Below the pieces are notes generated by a model. It was not told the origin of the DNA. It did not search any database and saw nothing but the letters and a program-made list of their open reading frames with translations. Both the position numbers and the translations under genes were made by a program. From NCBI GenBank assembly GCA_018398815.1, contig CM031596.1:66965449-67029448 (forward strand): a stretch of DNA of 64,000 nucleotides, given 5' to 3'. This document shows, piece after piece, positions 56,201-64,000 of the stretch. Numbering within the stretch: the stretch's first letter is position 1; each line of letters starts with the position of its first letter. Source of the stretch: Conus ventricosus (Eukaryota > Mollusca > Gastropoda > Neogastropoda > Conidae).

Positions 56201-59089
56201 CAAAAGAAAAGAATCCAGTGAAGCAAACTCACCGGGCCAAGTTTGAAAAGTGATCAAGAAGGGAAGTTCTATCGATATACCGGCAAACCCTGAAAAGTCT
56301 TCCTAGTGCTTCCTACCTGTTCTCAATGCTTTGTAGCAGCTGAGGAGGGTTCACTGATGGAATCGAAACATTCAAGCAACTAAGTAACAGTCTTTGAAAA
56401 TCTGTTGATTTCAGGTAAAAAAAACCCAAAACCGTTTCATTTTGAAGCTGTAATAACATTTGATGAGCAAGTTGTGGTGGAATTTGTTTCTTAATGAAAC
56501 TTCACTATGTTGGTCTTTTTTGTTCTTTCTTTTAGCATATCGCAGGATTTCTTGAGAGGCTTGAGATGAAGGTAATGCATATTCCAGTCAATCAGGGCCA
56601 GTATTCACTGATAGCTTAGGCATGAGCAGACAGGGAATACGTCCTTAGTGTGTGTGCCGGTCTGCTCGTGCAAAGTTGTGTCAAGTTCTGATTTCACAAT
56701 ATGCAAAGCACGAGTCCTAGCCCAGGTTTCTTGATTGAAGAAAGTCTGTTATCAAGAAGACCCAAAACATGTGCAAAACTTCCCTTGTAAACTTTATTGG
56801 AACAAACTCAGCTTTGTTAATCATTTTTTCCCTCTGCAATCAGTGACAGGATGTGCCATTCTCGTCTTTCATGGTTTCTCCATTTTTCTCAAAGAAATCC
56901 TTTAGTACAGTTTATTTGTGCCAGTTCTATATTTCGTGGTTTTGAGCTTTGGTTTTCTGTTGGAAAAAAAAAAACGAACCCTTACTTATTCACGTACTTA
57001 TTTTGGGCAATTCTCGTTATTTTTTAACTTTGTTTTCAAGAAGGAAGCGCTGAGCAGTTTCTTTCATGTCTTTGTTGTCCTATTCTGTCCTCTACTGATC
57101 TTTCTGTGGCTGCTCTGTCAGCATGTCAGCCACACAGAGAGCATGGGAGATATCAAGGGAGGGAGGGTAGAGAGGGGAATGGGATTAGGAAAGAGAGAGG
57201 TGGAACGAGGGAGGAGGTTGGGGGCGGGAGAGAGGTAGGACCCACTGCCATCAACCATGAAATTCCTATGGGTCAGCCTCCTTTGCTAATGAGCTTCAGA
57301 GGCTAGGGGGCTTAGTATTTAATGTTCTTTGGGAACCAGACAAAATATAACTGTCTTTTTATATGTAACCGAATATGTGTACTGTGCACTTGGATGATTG
57401 ATTAAATAAATATTTGAATTTAAATACTAAGCCGAATTTCAGGATATAGTTATTTCACTCTCCATATCTGCCCCACCCATCTCCACCATACCCCCTCTCC
57501 ATTCTGTCTTCCCTAGAGAAGAAGAAAAATAAATCCCTACATAAAAATGTTCTCGGAAAGTACTGTTAGTGTCTTTTGTTTGATGCAGGGAGGTGGACCC
57601 GCTGTTCAGACTGCACACCCCAGTTCGGAAGGGCGAGGAGCACATTGTCAGCAAAAAATCCTTGAAGATTCCAGCCCATACAGGAGTGAGACAGAGAAAG
57701 GTATTTCACCAAGTGCCCAAGGATGTGTCCCCACAGACTCCTCTGCTCAAGGCAAACTTCCTCCAAGAAAGCGGAACAACTCGCAACCCTCAAGCCTTCA
57801 AATCAATAAGCAATGTTGTTGATCCCGTAATTCCACTAGAAGGAGTTTTTCTCAAACCTAAACCCAGGTTTGTTCGTGATTTAGAAGCTGAGCATGCCTT
57901 GCACTTGGAGACCATGTCTGAGAACAACTTCATCACTCATGCAGAGAGAGACTGTGCAGAAAAGAAGTTCTTCCCTCTTTTATTGACTGGCTCTGCTAGT
58001 GGGGCTTTGCCCAGTCTAGCAGTCAGCTCTGAAAACCGACACATTCCTGACCCACTCCGTGTGAAGCTCGAACAGATGCTGAAGGAGCGAGGAGTGATGA
58101 GCAGCACCTTGGACACATCCTCCACCAGCAAGATTCCTCTGACGGAGAACAGATCTGTCTCAAGTGCCACAGCCCCATTACCTGGAATTGGCAACTTTCT
58201 GCACAAGGAAAGGGGTGGGGAGGGGGTCACACTGCAGCACCACTCTCGCCCCAATCTCTGTCAGCTGCTGGACCCTGTCCCTGCACAGTCGCAGGTGAAG
58301 AAGGATCAGGAGGTGTTCCGGGTCGACCTGTCTACCAGCCCCATCAGCATCAGCACCACACACTGTTCCCCTGATTCCCAGTGCTTGGGGGTCACTTTGG
58401 AGGGCACGGCCCACCCTGCCTCTGCCTCTGTGGAACCAAAGACTCGTGACACACCCTGGGCTTCCGCTTCAGGCTATGCAAAACTTTTGCGCAATATACG
58501 TTTTGATCATTCCTACTCCAAACCTGCTCACAAGGCCCATCCGTCAGGGAGAATGCAAAATGATATCAGGGATTCTTTGTCTTGCTCAGTGAATACTCAA
58601 ATGTTTCAGCGTCTGCAGAATTCTCCGTCATTGTCAGCATCATCTGTGATACCTATCTCCAGTTACAATCACTTGACTATGAACCAGAACACGAGTGAAC
58701 AAGGTGTGGAGTGTTACTTCCTGAAGCAGTGCGGAAGCATCGACTCTAACCCTGTGCATCTCGGTCACTGTCCTCATGTGCCGAGTCCAGTTTGCAGTGA
58801 AGCTCAGGACAAAGTGGTTGTCAACTTGAACGCTGGCACAGCCATGGCCTTCCCCACCCTTGCCCAGTCTAGGGTCCTGTCTATGCAGCAGCCTCAAGAC
58901 ATGAAAGCAGCTGGTTCAGCACAGCCATCAGTGTCTTTCGGTGACGGTCACTGTGCGCTTCCAAAGGGGGTGGAAAATGGCGATGAAGACTCAGAGAATC
59001 ACCAGACTTCAGAGAGGAGGAAAAAACCTGGGTCTGTCCCTGGCTGGTTTGGGAAAGGGTTGAGAATAAGGAGGAAGCGTACCATGTGA
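41120..59089 (+). CDS. SIRT7: SIRT7 NAD-dependent deacylase with large C-terminal expansion
   Basis: Class IV sirtuin; known SIRT7 proteins are nucleolar/chromatin NAD+-dependent H3K18 deacetylases. Ten exons (41120-41239, 45074-45211, 45751-45855, 47211-47281, 47676-47748, 49985-50083, 51184-51420, 53656-53776, 55358-55424, 57589-59089) join in frame into 843 codons plus stop. Landmarks: basic N-terminal helix; YTGAGIST (about 114-121); [28 protein letters not shown] with the catalytic His near 196; zinc cysteines CKNC (204/207) and CKKC (234/237); [26 protein letters not shown]. Human SIRT7 is 400 residues. Here about 430 Ser/Pro-rich residues are added before the conserved basic end [12 protein letters not shown]. 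The start has A at -3 and G at +4. Confidence 0.94.
42778..42942 (-). repeat. Three tandem ~55-bp units within the DIRS remnant RNase H
   Basis: Units start GCATGGCYRCCCTCCTTCAC at 42778, 42834 and 42887, each with ACAGACCACCATGATG and CTGTAAGAAGAG. The repeated segment encodes the DN-x-VVxYV block on -. Confidence 0.9.
43687..43703 (+). repeat. Poly(G) tract
   Basis: About 17 G in a row. Confidence 0.85.
44480..44757 (-). mobile_element. tRNA-derived SINE (family 2), internally deleted
   Basis: On - it starts GGACCAGAATAGCTAAGTTG with A box, B box (GGTTCGCATCTC) and GGGGGATTTTTCCCTC, like the copy at 59803. A segment of about 70 bp present there is missing. It then resumes with AATCCAATCATCAACTTTC and ends with the GGCTGCCTTAATGGCAGGAT block. 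It lies in SIRT7 intron 1. Confidence 0.8.
45074..45211 (+). CDS. SIRT7: SIRT7 exon 2
   Basis: Acceptor GTCCAG|GTTTCT, donor GAG|GTAAGC. Encodes the charged helix [16 protein letters not shown] to KERVLE. 138 nt, phase 0. Confidence 0.9.
45246..45291 (+). repeat. Compound (GCAC)n/(CA)n microsatellite
   Basis: GCAC units followed by about 13 CA units, 35 bp after the exon 2 donor. Confidence 0.9.
45751..45855 (+). CDS. SIRT7: SIRT7 exon 3
   Basis: Acceptor TTTTCAG|ATTGAA, donor ACG|GTAAGT. Encodes [12 protein letters not shown], the NAD-binding Rossmann motif. 105 nt. Confidence 0.94.
46054..46880 (-). mobile_element. ~850-bp tRNA-headed repeat (family 1), copy D, old
   Basis: Collinear on - with copies B and C through the whole body (GCCACTTCAGCGGC, GTCATTGAGCAACCCACTGG, GCTTTGTCGGAGAGCCAGC, ATTGGTCAGGAAATGTGAG). 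The head is degenerate at 46830-46880. It lies in SIRT7 intron 3. Confidence 0.8.
47167..47203 (+). repeat. (GT)n microsatellite abutting the exon 4 acceptor
   Basis: About 18 GT units ending 7 bases before the acceptor AG of exon 4. Confidence 0.95.
47211..47281 (+). CDS. SIRT7: SIRT7 exon 4
   Basis: The acceptor GCTTACAG directly follows a (GT)n run that takes the place of the polypyrimidine tract. Encodes [17 protein letters not shown]. Donor AAG|GTATTG, ends in phase 2. Confidence 0.93.
47676..47748 (+). CDS. SIRT7: SIRT7 exon 5
   Basis: Acceptor TGTTTCAG|TGCTCA. Encodes [15 protein letters not shown] to YKVGM. Donor ATG|GTAAGT. The last 24 exon bases and the donor are repeated 58 bp downstream. 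Confidence 0.92.
47725..47840 (+). repeat. 58-bp tandem duplication of the exon 5 end and its splice donor
   Basis: Units begin ACAAAGCTGTATAAAGTGGG at 47725 and 47783 and each includes CATG|GTAAGTTTC. The second donor is at about 47807. Reading into the second unit meets TAA in frame. Confidence 0.93.
48418..49510. repeat. 1.1-kb near-perfect palindrome in SIRT7 intron 5
   Basis: Left arm 48418-48948 and right arm 48951-49510 are reverse complements over almost their whole length. They meet at GCACCCCCAG-CT-CTGGGGGTGC, a two-base spacer. The outer ends read AACAGTAAACAAGTGGGG and its complement. Differences: an A/T-rich tract (48655-48710 against 49220-49280) and an extra 27-bp copy of the ATTGCCAATGGATTC unit near 48990 in the right arm. 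No coding potential; the mirrored open frames are shadows. Confidence 0.95.
49985..50083 (+). CDS. SIRT7: SIRT7 exon 6
   Basis: Acceptor GATTGCAG|GTGAAA, donor GAG|GTGAGT. Encodes [17 protein letters not shown] and EVHGNMF with the catalytic histidine. 99 nt. Confidence 0.94.
51184..51420 (+). CDS. SIRT7: SIRT7 exon 7
   Basis: Acceptor CTTTTCAG|ATGTGC, donor AAG|GTATGT. Encodes the four-cysteine zinc module, [17 protein letters not shown] and ICLGSSLK. 237 nt. Confidence 0.95.
51760..52204 (+). repeat. Interspersed repeat (family 3) with internal near-duplicate
   Basis: Begins with the palindrome CTTGGCCAAGG. Two echoing segments (CCCATTAAATTTTGGTGCTG at 51969 and TCCATTAAATATTGGTGCAG at 52084) follow. 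It shares blocks with 20835-21085. It lies in SIRT7 intron 7 and hosts a LINE-tail insertion. Confidence 0.55.
51878..51943 (+). mobile_element. Tiny 5'-truncated LINE insertion (3' tail only)
   Basis: The sequence CAGCCCTGATGTGGCCCTTT... GGGCTATAAGCAACATTATC with TTATC repeats is the 3' end of the LINE at 21123-22949. ATCGAATAA appears on both sides (about 51870 and 51941), a likely target-site duplication. Confidence 0.75.
52484..52642 (-). mobile_element. Family-1 repeat 3' fragment (copy G)
   Basis: Reverse-oriented tail segment (GTGCCACTTCAGTGGCATC, CTCCCTGTCCATAGCCACC, ATCCACAGGAAGCTGTCAG). It lies in SIRT7 intron 7. Confidence 0.7.
53656..53776 (+). CDS. SIRT7: SIRT7 exon 8
   Basis: Acceptor TTGTTCAG|GTCCTG, donor CATG|GTAAGA. 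Encodes LRRYPCLW and [15 protein letters not shown]. 121 nt, ends in phase 1. Confidence 0.94.
54366..54775 (+). repeat. Minisatellite, about five units of ~84 bp, in SIRT7 intron 8
   Basis: Each unit has GATGGCT, AAGACAAAGA-type, CTTCTTGGTGACATTTTTC, AAGGCATTTTTGGACAG and TTTATCTTG. Units begin near 54366, 54440, 54524, 54607 and 54692. Open frames on both strands simply follow the repeat. Confidence 0.9.
55358..55424 (+). CDS. SIRT7: SIRT7 exon 9
   Basis: Acceptor GTTTCAG|GTCGAT, donor GCAG|GTAAAC. Encodes [16 protein letters not shown] and TVPAYR, the last helix of the Rossmann fold. 67 nt. Confidence 0.93.
55793..55866 (+). repeat. Tandem duplication of an ~37-bp unit
   Basis: AACATTTTTTTATTTGACAT plus TGAGAAGCAAACT occurs twice. 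Confidence 0.85.
57589..59089 (+). CDS. SIRT7: SIRT7 exon 10, expanded C-terminal exon
   Basis: Acceptor TTGATGCAG|GGAGGT. It opens with [17 protein letters not shown], matching the SIRT7 segment after the core, and ends with [16 protein letters not shown] and TGA. The 430 or so residues between are Ser, Thr, Pro, His and Gln rich, without membrane segments or repeats, and look disordered. The uninterrupted 1.5-kb frame argues for selection on the extension. Confidence 0.93.
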
Positions 59090-59222
59090 TTTGATGCAGT
59101 GCCGAGCAGTTGTGTCCGTTTTTATACTCTTTTCTTTTTGGGGCTATGGGGGTCTGTCTGTGCCTGTCTGCATCTGAATGCAAGTGCTTATATGTGGTTT
59201 TGGTATGTGTATGTGTGCATGC

Positions 59223-59223
<1 letters not shown>

Positions 59224-59253
<30 letters not shown>

Positions 59254-59330
59254 GCAAGAGTAAGTGTGTGTGCGAGTAAGTGTGTGTGAGTAAGTGTGTG
59301 TGTGTGTGTGTGCGTGTGTGTGTGTGTGCT
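59224..59330 (+). repeat. Interrupted (TG)n microsatellite in the SIRT7 3' UTR
   Basis: Runs of TG broken by CG, AAGAGTAAG and similar steps. Confidence 0.9.
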
Positions 59331-59522
59331 TTCATACAGCTTTTGTGTATGACACAATTTGTGTGATGCTGACAAGCTGATGAATTTTGGAACTGCCTTG
59401 TGGATTGCTGATGTTTTCATGATGGAAATACACGAAAGTGCATTTTCCAGTTCTGGCAGCTCCGTTCATCGTTTTCACTTAGAAGAAAATAAAAAGTTAT
59501 CATTTATCTTCGTGGAAAAAGC

Positions 59523-59528
59523 AATAAA
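59523..59528 (+). terminator. Candidate SIRT7 polyadenylation signal
   Basis: AATAAA about 430 nt after the SIRT7 stop; another AATAAA lies at 59488-59493. Confidence 0.55.
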
Positions 59529-59802
59529 GCAGTTGGAAAAGTCATAAACATTTTAGCATAAAAGATATCAGAAAATAAAAATGAAGAGTGATAGAACAAT
59601 TATCTCATAGTGGTTGACACTGAAGGTGTGTGTCCTGTGTACCTGTGTATAACATGACTCGCTTTACATGTAACAGCTGTATAGTTTTCATTGGGTTTTC
59701 AGTTGCAGGGAACTTGCAGTTGAGCTTGCTTTTGCTCTAGACATGCAAAATAACAAGAGAGTCAGCTTGTCTATGTGATGAATGATGCAATGGCGGGATG
59801 GA

Positions 59803-60175
59803 GGGCCGGAATAGCTGAGTTGGTAGAGCGCTGGACTCGTGATCCTGAGGTTACGGGTTCGAATTTCGGCACAGGGGGATTTTTCCCTCGGAGTTAACAC
59901 TGGTTCTGACTCCATTCCCCATACAGTCCTTCGAATGAGACAATAAACCGAGGTTCCGTGTGTGAACACACGCACAACATCTTGCACACACATAAAATCC
60001 CATCACCAACTTTCGGAAGAGAAGGCCAGTTTGGCCGTTGGTATGGATGACACGTTACACATAGCATGCACCTTCCCTGAAGTTGGAGTATGGCTGCCTT
60101 AATGGCGGGATAAAAACACGGTCATAGTGTCAGAATCTTCAACTTGATGACGGTGGACACTCGAAGAAAGAAGTA
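59803..60175 (+). mobile_element. tRNA-derived SINE (family 2), longest copy
   Basis: The head GGGCCGGAATAGCTGAGTTG contains the A box (TAGCTGAGTTGG) and the B box (GGTTCGAATTTC), then GGGGGATTTTTCCCTCGGAG. The body continues through GTCCTTCGAATGAGAC, CACATAAAATCCCATCACC, GGTATGGATGACACG and GAAGTTGGAGTATGGCTGCC to a GAA-rich end. It is the fullest copy for defining the family. Confidence 0.8.
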
Positions 60176-60453
60176 TGGGTGGAGAAAGAGAGGAGCATGC
60201 AGTTAGATTCTAATGTAATAGACAGATTTGGTAAGAGTAGGTCAGGGTAGGATAAAGAAGTTGGATAGAGAAGGAATATGGGTATAGTAATTAAAAGGGG
60301 TGAAGATGGTGGACCCCCTCAGGCCAGAAACATATGGGTATAACCAAGTCGGTTCACGATAATGTTTCATTGGCAGCATACAAGAAGACAGCGCCTGAAA
60401 AAACACATAATGAAACATAAATAAATGGCAAGCAACAATAAAAGGACATGATA

Positions 60454-61307
60454 CCAGCCGCCGTGGTGAAGTGGTTAGCGTCGTGGACTCCCGGCTGGGA
60501 GGTTGTGGGTTCGAATCCCATCAGAGTCATGTGGGTTTTCCTGCCCTGACTGGCTCCTACCCAGAGTTGAGTTTGCTGCGGACTCAGTTGGGAAAACTGG
60601 GACCACACAGTCGAGTTTCATCCACTTAATGGATGCGTTTCTGAGAGTGTTGCTCAAATTTCCTGACCAACACTGCAGGTGCCTGTATCTCTCGAGCCTG
60701 GTTGACGCCGGGATATATTATGAAAGGACGCGTAGAGTACAGCCCTGTCAAGTAGTCTCAGACCGAAATGGAAATCCGTAGCATCATCTTAATCATCCTC
60801 ATTCTCATCGATCAGCATAAAAAAAAAGTCTCAAATTCTGTGGCCCTTCATGCCCTGCTCTCCTGGTGACCTCAGTTTCAACGTCCTCTCCACGTCTGTG
60901 GCTTTGGTTTGATTCCGTCAGGGTCACCGGTATCGGCGAGTCCATGGGGGCTGTCGGACGGATGTGGTGGCGCCCTCCGGAGGGAGAGTTCACTCATGCC
61001 GGCTTCGCGACTAAGCAATTATTGTTGTCAGTAGGGGGCTTAGTAGGTGGTGTCCTGCATATGTTAGATCAGAACGGGCGCCACTGAACACCACTGAAGT
61101 GACTCGGCAGCAGTACAGTGTCTCCTTCGGTGGGTTGTCTCTTAACAACTTGACACTGCTCCCAGTGGATTGCCGGTGCCGGGGCTGCGGCAGGGCCGAC
61201 CGGACTTCGGCTGTGGATGGGGTGTCGGAACGGGCGGCGTGGGTGCACTGCCTCTGAGGTGGCGCAGAGGTTGGGACAGCGAAAAAAAAAAAAATAATAA
61301 AAATAAA
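60454..61307 (+). mobile_element. ~850-bp tRNA-headed repeat (family 1), copy C, full length with ~17-bp target-site duplication
   Basis: The direct repeat AATAAAAGGACATGATA flanks it (60437-60453 and 61308-61324). The head CCAGCCGCCGTGGTGAAGTG has an A box, and the B box GGTTCGAATCCC follows at the expected distance. The body has no long conserved protein frame, and an A-rich tail closes the element. Length 854 bp, the same as copy B. Confidence 0.93.
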
Positions 61308-62066
61308 AATAAAAGGACATGATATTTACAGGGTGGTAAATACAAAAGGGACATGTATATAAGATGGTTTAACAATTCAGCTGATATCAATCACTCTTGT
61401 CCCATTGCCTAGTTTTGTGTTGACTATGTGAGTCGGACACAACATTCGTATCTATCTATGATGGGCTTAGAGTTCAGTCTTTACCACAAATTATTCAATG
61501 GTACTCTTCCTAAAAGCCACTGAATACTATTACTCTTTGTGGAAGACTAATATTAAATTCAAAGTGAAAAATGAAAATAAAGTTCTGAGAGACCAGGCTC
61601 TAAGTAGTTAAGTGAGCCAATGAATACATAAACGACTTGAAGTAGCCAAGTGAGGCCATGAATGAATCATATATATATATTGACCACCCACACATGATAT
61701 AGCTGAGCGGGGAGATAACTAAATAACTATCAGTAGTAGCACAACTAATTATGAAATGGATAAACGAACATAAGATAAACAACAGTTTTCACACAACATC
61801 ACCATCATAAAAACTGATAAAACTGCAAAGAGCCTAAGAAGGCAGCACCTATGAAAGAGGCACAACAGCTACAAAACAACAGTGCCAGTCAGTGACTGTG
61901 TGAGACTGACATGACTGATTAGCATGCTTCCTTTCAATGAGCTGTGTGAGCTCACACAATGTGTGGCGTCTGAAGCAGCAATGCAGTTAGATCCTGCACA
62001 GGTGAGAGCTTGGCCCATGCTGGCAAGTGTGCAAAAACAAACCGAGTCATGTAAAGAAAATAAGAA

Positions 62067-62150
62067 ACAAATTCTGTAGCCCTTCATGTTCTCTTCTCAT
62101 GGCGACCTCATCTTTAATTTCCTCTCTACATTCATGCATGTAGCGATTTT
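62067..62150 (+). mobile_element. Family-1 repeat internal fragment (copy H)
   Basis: Matches the body block CAAATTCTGTRGCCCTTCAT, then TGGYGACCTCA and CCTCTCYAC. Head and tail are absent. Confidence 0.55.
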
Positions 62151-62298
62151 GTGTTGAAGTCTGTAATAAGTTCATAAATAAAAGTGTTCAGCAAAGACAA
62201 TAATCATGATGAAATAGAAGATGAGATTTTTAGGATGTAGACATGCATTTGATCTGTTAGATCCAGTTGCAAAGTGAGACAACTGCAGGCGGAAATCT

Positions 62299-62680
62299 AA
62301 ACAAATCTTACATAAATGTTAGCGAACTGCCAAGAGAGAAGTGGACAAACGAGTCACAAGACAAAACACAATGCGTTTTGACCTCTTAGGTCTTCTTCAG
62401 CCAAAACACAAACAAATAGGACAATGAAAATAAACAAGTTATCACTTCGTTCAGTTGACTCACACATTATCTCCCTTCTAACAGCCTCGTTTTCATTTCA
62501 ACGCCTACCTTGCGATGAAGAGCTCAAAGCTAAGTGATAACCCGTTCATTTTCATTGTCCTATTTGTTTGTGTCTTGCCTGAAGAAGGCCTAAGAGGTCG
62601 AAACACGTAGTGTTTTTTCTTGTGACTTGTTTGTCCATGTATCTCTTGGCGGTTTGCTAACATTTATTTAAGATTTGTTT
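62299..62680. repeat. Inverted repeat with 149-bp arms
   Basis: Arms 62299-62447 and 62532-62680 are reverse complements with scattered mismatches, around an 84-bp unrelated middle. Outer ends read ACAAATCTTAMATAAATGTT. Each arm carries the motif CTGAAGAAGRCCTAAGAGGT followed by C(G/A)AAAC. Confidence 0.88.
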
Positions 62681-62834
62681 TGATCTGTTAATTTTGATGA
62701 TGTCACATGTTTTAAAGCTTTTATGGAAGTAAAACAAAAAACAACCAAATAGCACAGGTACTTTTAGAGAAGCAATGGTCTTCTATCATAGACTTTGAAA
62801 CTTTGATGAATGGTGATGATTGTTTTATGTTTTT

Positions 62835-62901
62835 TTAACGTGGTGACAGCCCTGATGTGGCCCTTTGCGGTCGGCTGGGCTATAAGCAACATTATCTTAT
62901 C
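62835..62901 (+). mobile_element. 67-bp LINE-tail insertion
   Basis: TTAACGTGGTGACAGCCCTG to the TTATCTTATC end matches the 3' end of the LINE at 21123-22949. The flanking direct repeat TTTTATGTTTTT is at 62823-62834 and 62902-62913. Confidence 0.85.
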
Positions 62902-62913
62902 TTTTATGTTTTT

Positions 62914-64000
62914 AGTTTGTTCAGCATTTTGAAAAGTGCTTTCAGATTGTTCACAGAATAATCAGAAAAGTGCTCTGTACATTGTATTTGCTTCTAGCAG
63001 CATATTTAGGTGTTAGAAATAGAAACTTTGACAAGAAAATAGGAAGACTTGACAACTGAGAATGCATGACTCTAACAACCTGACCCCAACATAACCCTTA
63101 CAAGTTATGTGCAGGACACTTAGATAAATGGTGAGACACTATATTCAGCGAGTGTGGAGAAAAAGTGATCATTTGCCTTTCATGGCCATTAGATTTGGTC
63201 ACAGAGATTACTTGAAATGTAGCTCACTCGAAAAGAAAACGTAATCCCCCCAGTTTTGATGTGAAACATGCTACTTAGGCATACTGTGAAACTTCATGTA
63301 TACACAGAGAAGTAAGAGCACTTACAGGACAGAGTATCACTGTTGCATGATTTCTCTTTATGAGTGATATGAATCACTCCAATTTCATTGATCAAACACT
63401 GCATGTTCTTTAGTCTATGTTACTTTGTCATTTTGGAGGTATCCAGACCTACATTTGGAAGTGTTTATAGCTGCTATGATTCCTACAATTAGCATGGATT
63501 ACACTGATCAGATTATTACTTGTATAGAATTGTTCAGCACTTTAAGTTAACTGTACTGGGTTTTTTTCTGGTGCTAGCTGCATGCTCATTTTCGAATGAC
63601 TTCAAAGGAAAGATTGCCTTCTTTGGGTCAGTCTTTTAAAAGTGCGCCACTTCTCATGTAACATACAGTACCCCAACCTGGTTTCTACGGAGTGTGAAGT
63701 TAGTTCTTAGTCGCTGGAATGAATGTCGATAAACCTGCTTGGGAATGGGTTAAACAGTTTTATCTGATCTTCCATGCAAGAGAATGCACACATGCTCTCA
63801 TATGCTTGTGTGTGTGTGTGACTGTGAAACGAGTTGAATATGAACAGTATTCTCTTGGATTGTTCATGCACTGCTAAAAAGTGGTTTGGTCATCCCAGTA
63901 TCACAAACATTTCCGAACATTGTCTATTGTATTGGGTATATTGCATCACATATGGTGATATATGATCAGTTATGTGTTATTTGATGATGTGTATGCATGT
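62914..64000. other. No gene or repeat recognised
   Basis: AT-rich sequence with short open frames only and a brief (TG)n at 63807-63821. Confidence 0.4.

Noticed and set aside
59144..59420. His/Thr-rich frames on - after SIRT7
   Set aside because: Generated by the (TG)n tract in the 3' UTR.
60459..60530. Possible tRNA gene at the head of repeat copy C
   Set aside because: It is the 5' end of an 854-bp retroposed repeat with a target-site duplication; the 3' half of a tRNA is not completed.

Overview
The window is animal nuclear DNA. Genes are split by GT-AG introns, spacing is loose, and the sequence is full of short tandem repeats and of retrotransposons and DNA transposons. The transposon mix (DIRS-type tyrosine-recombinase retroelements, RNase H-bearing LINEs, pogo and hAT elements, tRNA-headed SINEs) together with the gene divergence suggests a lophotrochozoan, most likely a gastropod mollusc. 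The organism is inference.

Three host genes can be supported. (1) The 3' end of an arginine/serine-rich (RS-domain) protein gene lies on + at 2135-13419. Its two visible exons are separated by an 11 kb intron. (2) A complete METTL23-like methyltransferase gene lies on - at 29710-35971. Its five exons join without a frame break into 233 codons. (3) A complete SIRT7 sirtuin gene lies on + at 41120-59089. Its ten exons join in frame into 843 codons. It has a normal catalytic core and a roughly 430-residue disordered insertion ahead of the conserved basic C-terminus. METTL23 and SIRT7 are head-to-head, about 5 kb apart.

Layout. The RS-gene intron (2.2-13.3 kb) carries a hAT-like element with a BED-type zinc finger (2929-4175) and a DIRS element (4534-12731). 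The DIRS element has inverted terminal repeats and an internal complementary region, and a pogo/Tigger element (9947-12106) is inserted in its recombinase. From 13.5 to 29.7 kb there is no convincing host gene, only SINEs, a 5'-truncated LINE with a 12-bp target-site duplication, and simple repeats. From 28.4 to 35 kb METTL23 is crowded by copies of an ~850-bp tRNA-headed repeat. From 36 to 41 kb there are LINE fragments and CA/GA microsatellites. SIRT7 introns hold an eroded antisense DIRS remnant (42.0-44.2 kb), more copies of both SINE families, a 1.1-kb near-perfect palindrome (48.4-49.5 kb), a short LINE-tail insertion and an ~84-bp minisatellite. The last 4.9 kb holds SINEs, a 149-bp-arm inverted repeat and another tiny LINE-tail insertion.

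Most worth a second look are the ~850-bp tRNA-headed repeat family (two 854-bp copies with perfect 15-17 bp target-site duplications), the SIRT7 C-terminal expansion, the palindrome, the duplicated splice donor at SIRT7 exon 5, and the nested DIRS/pogo structure.
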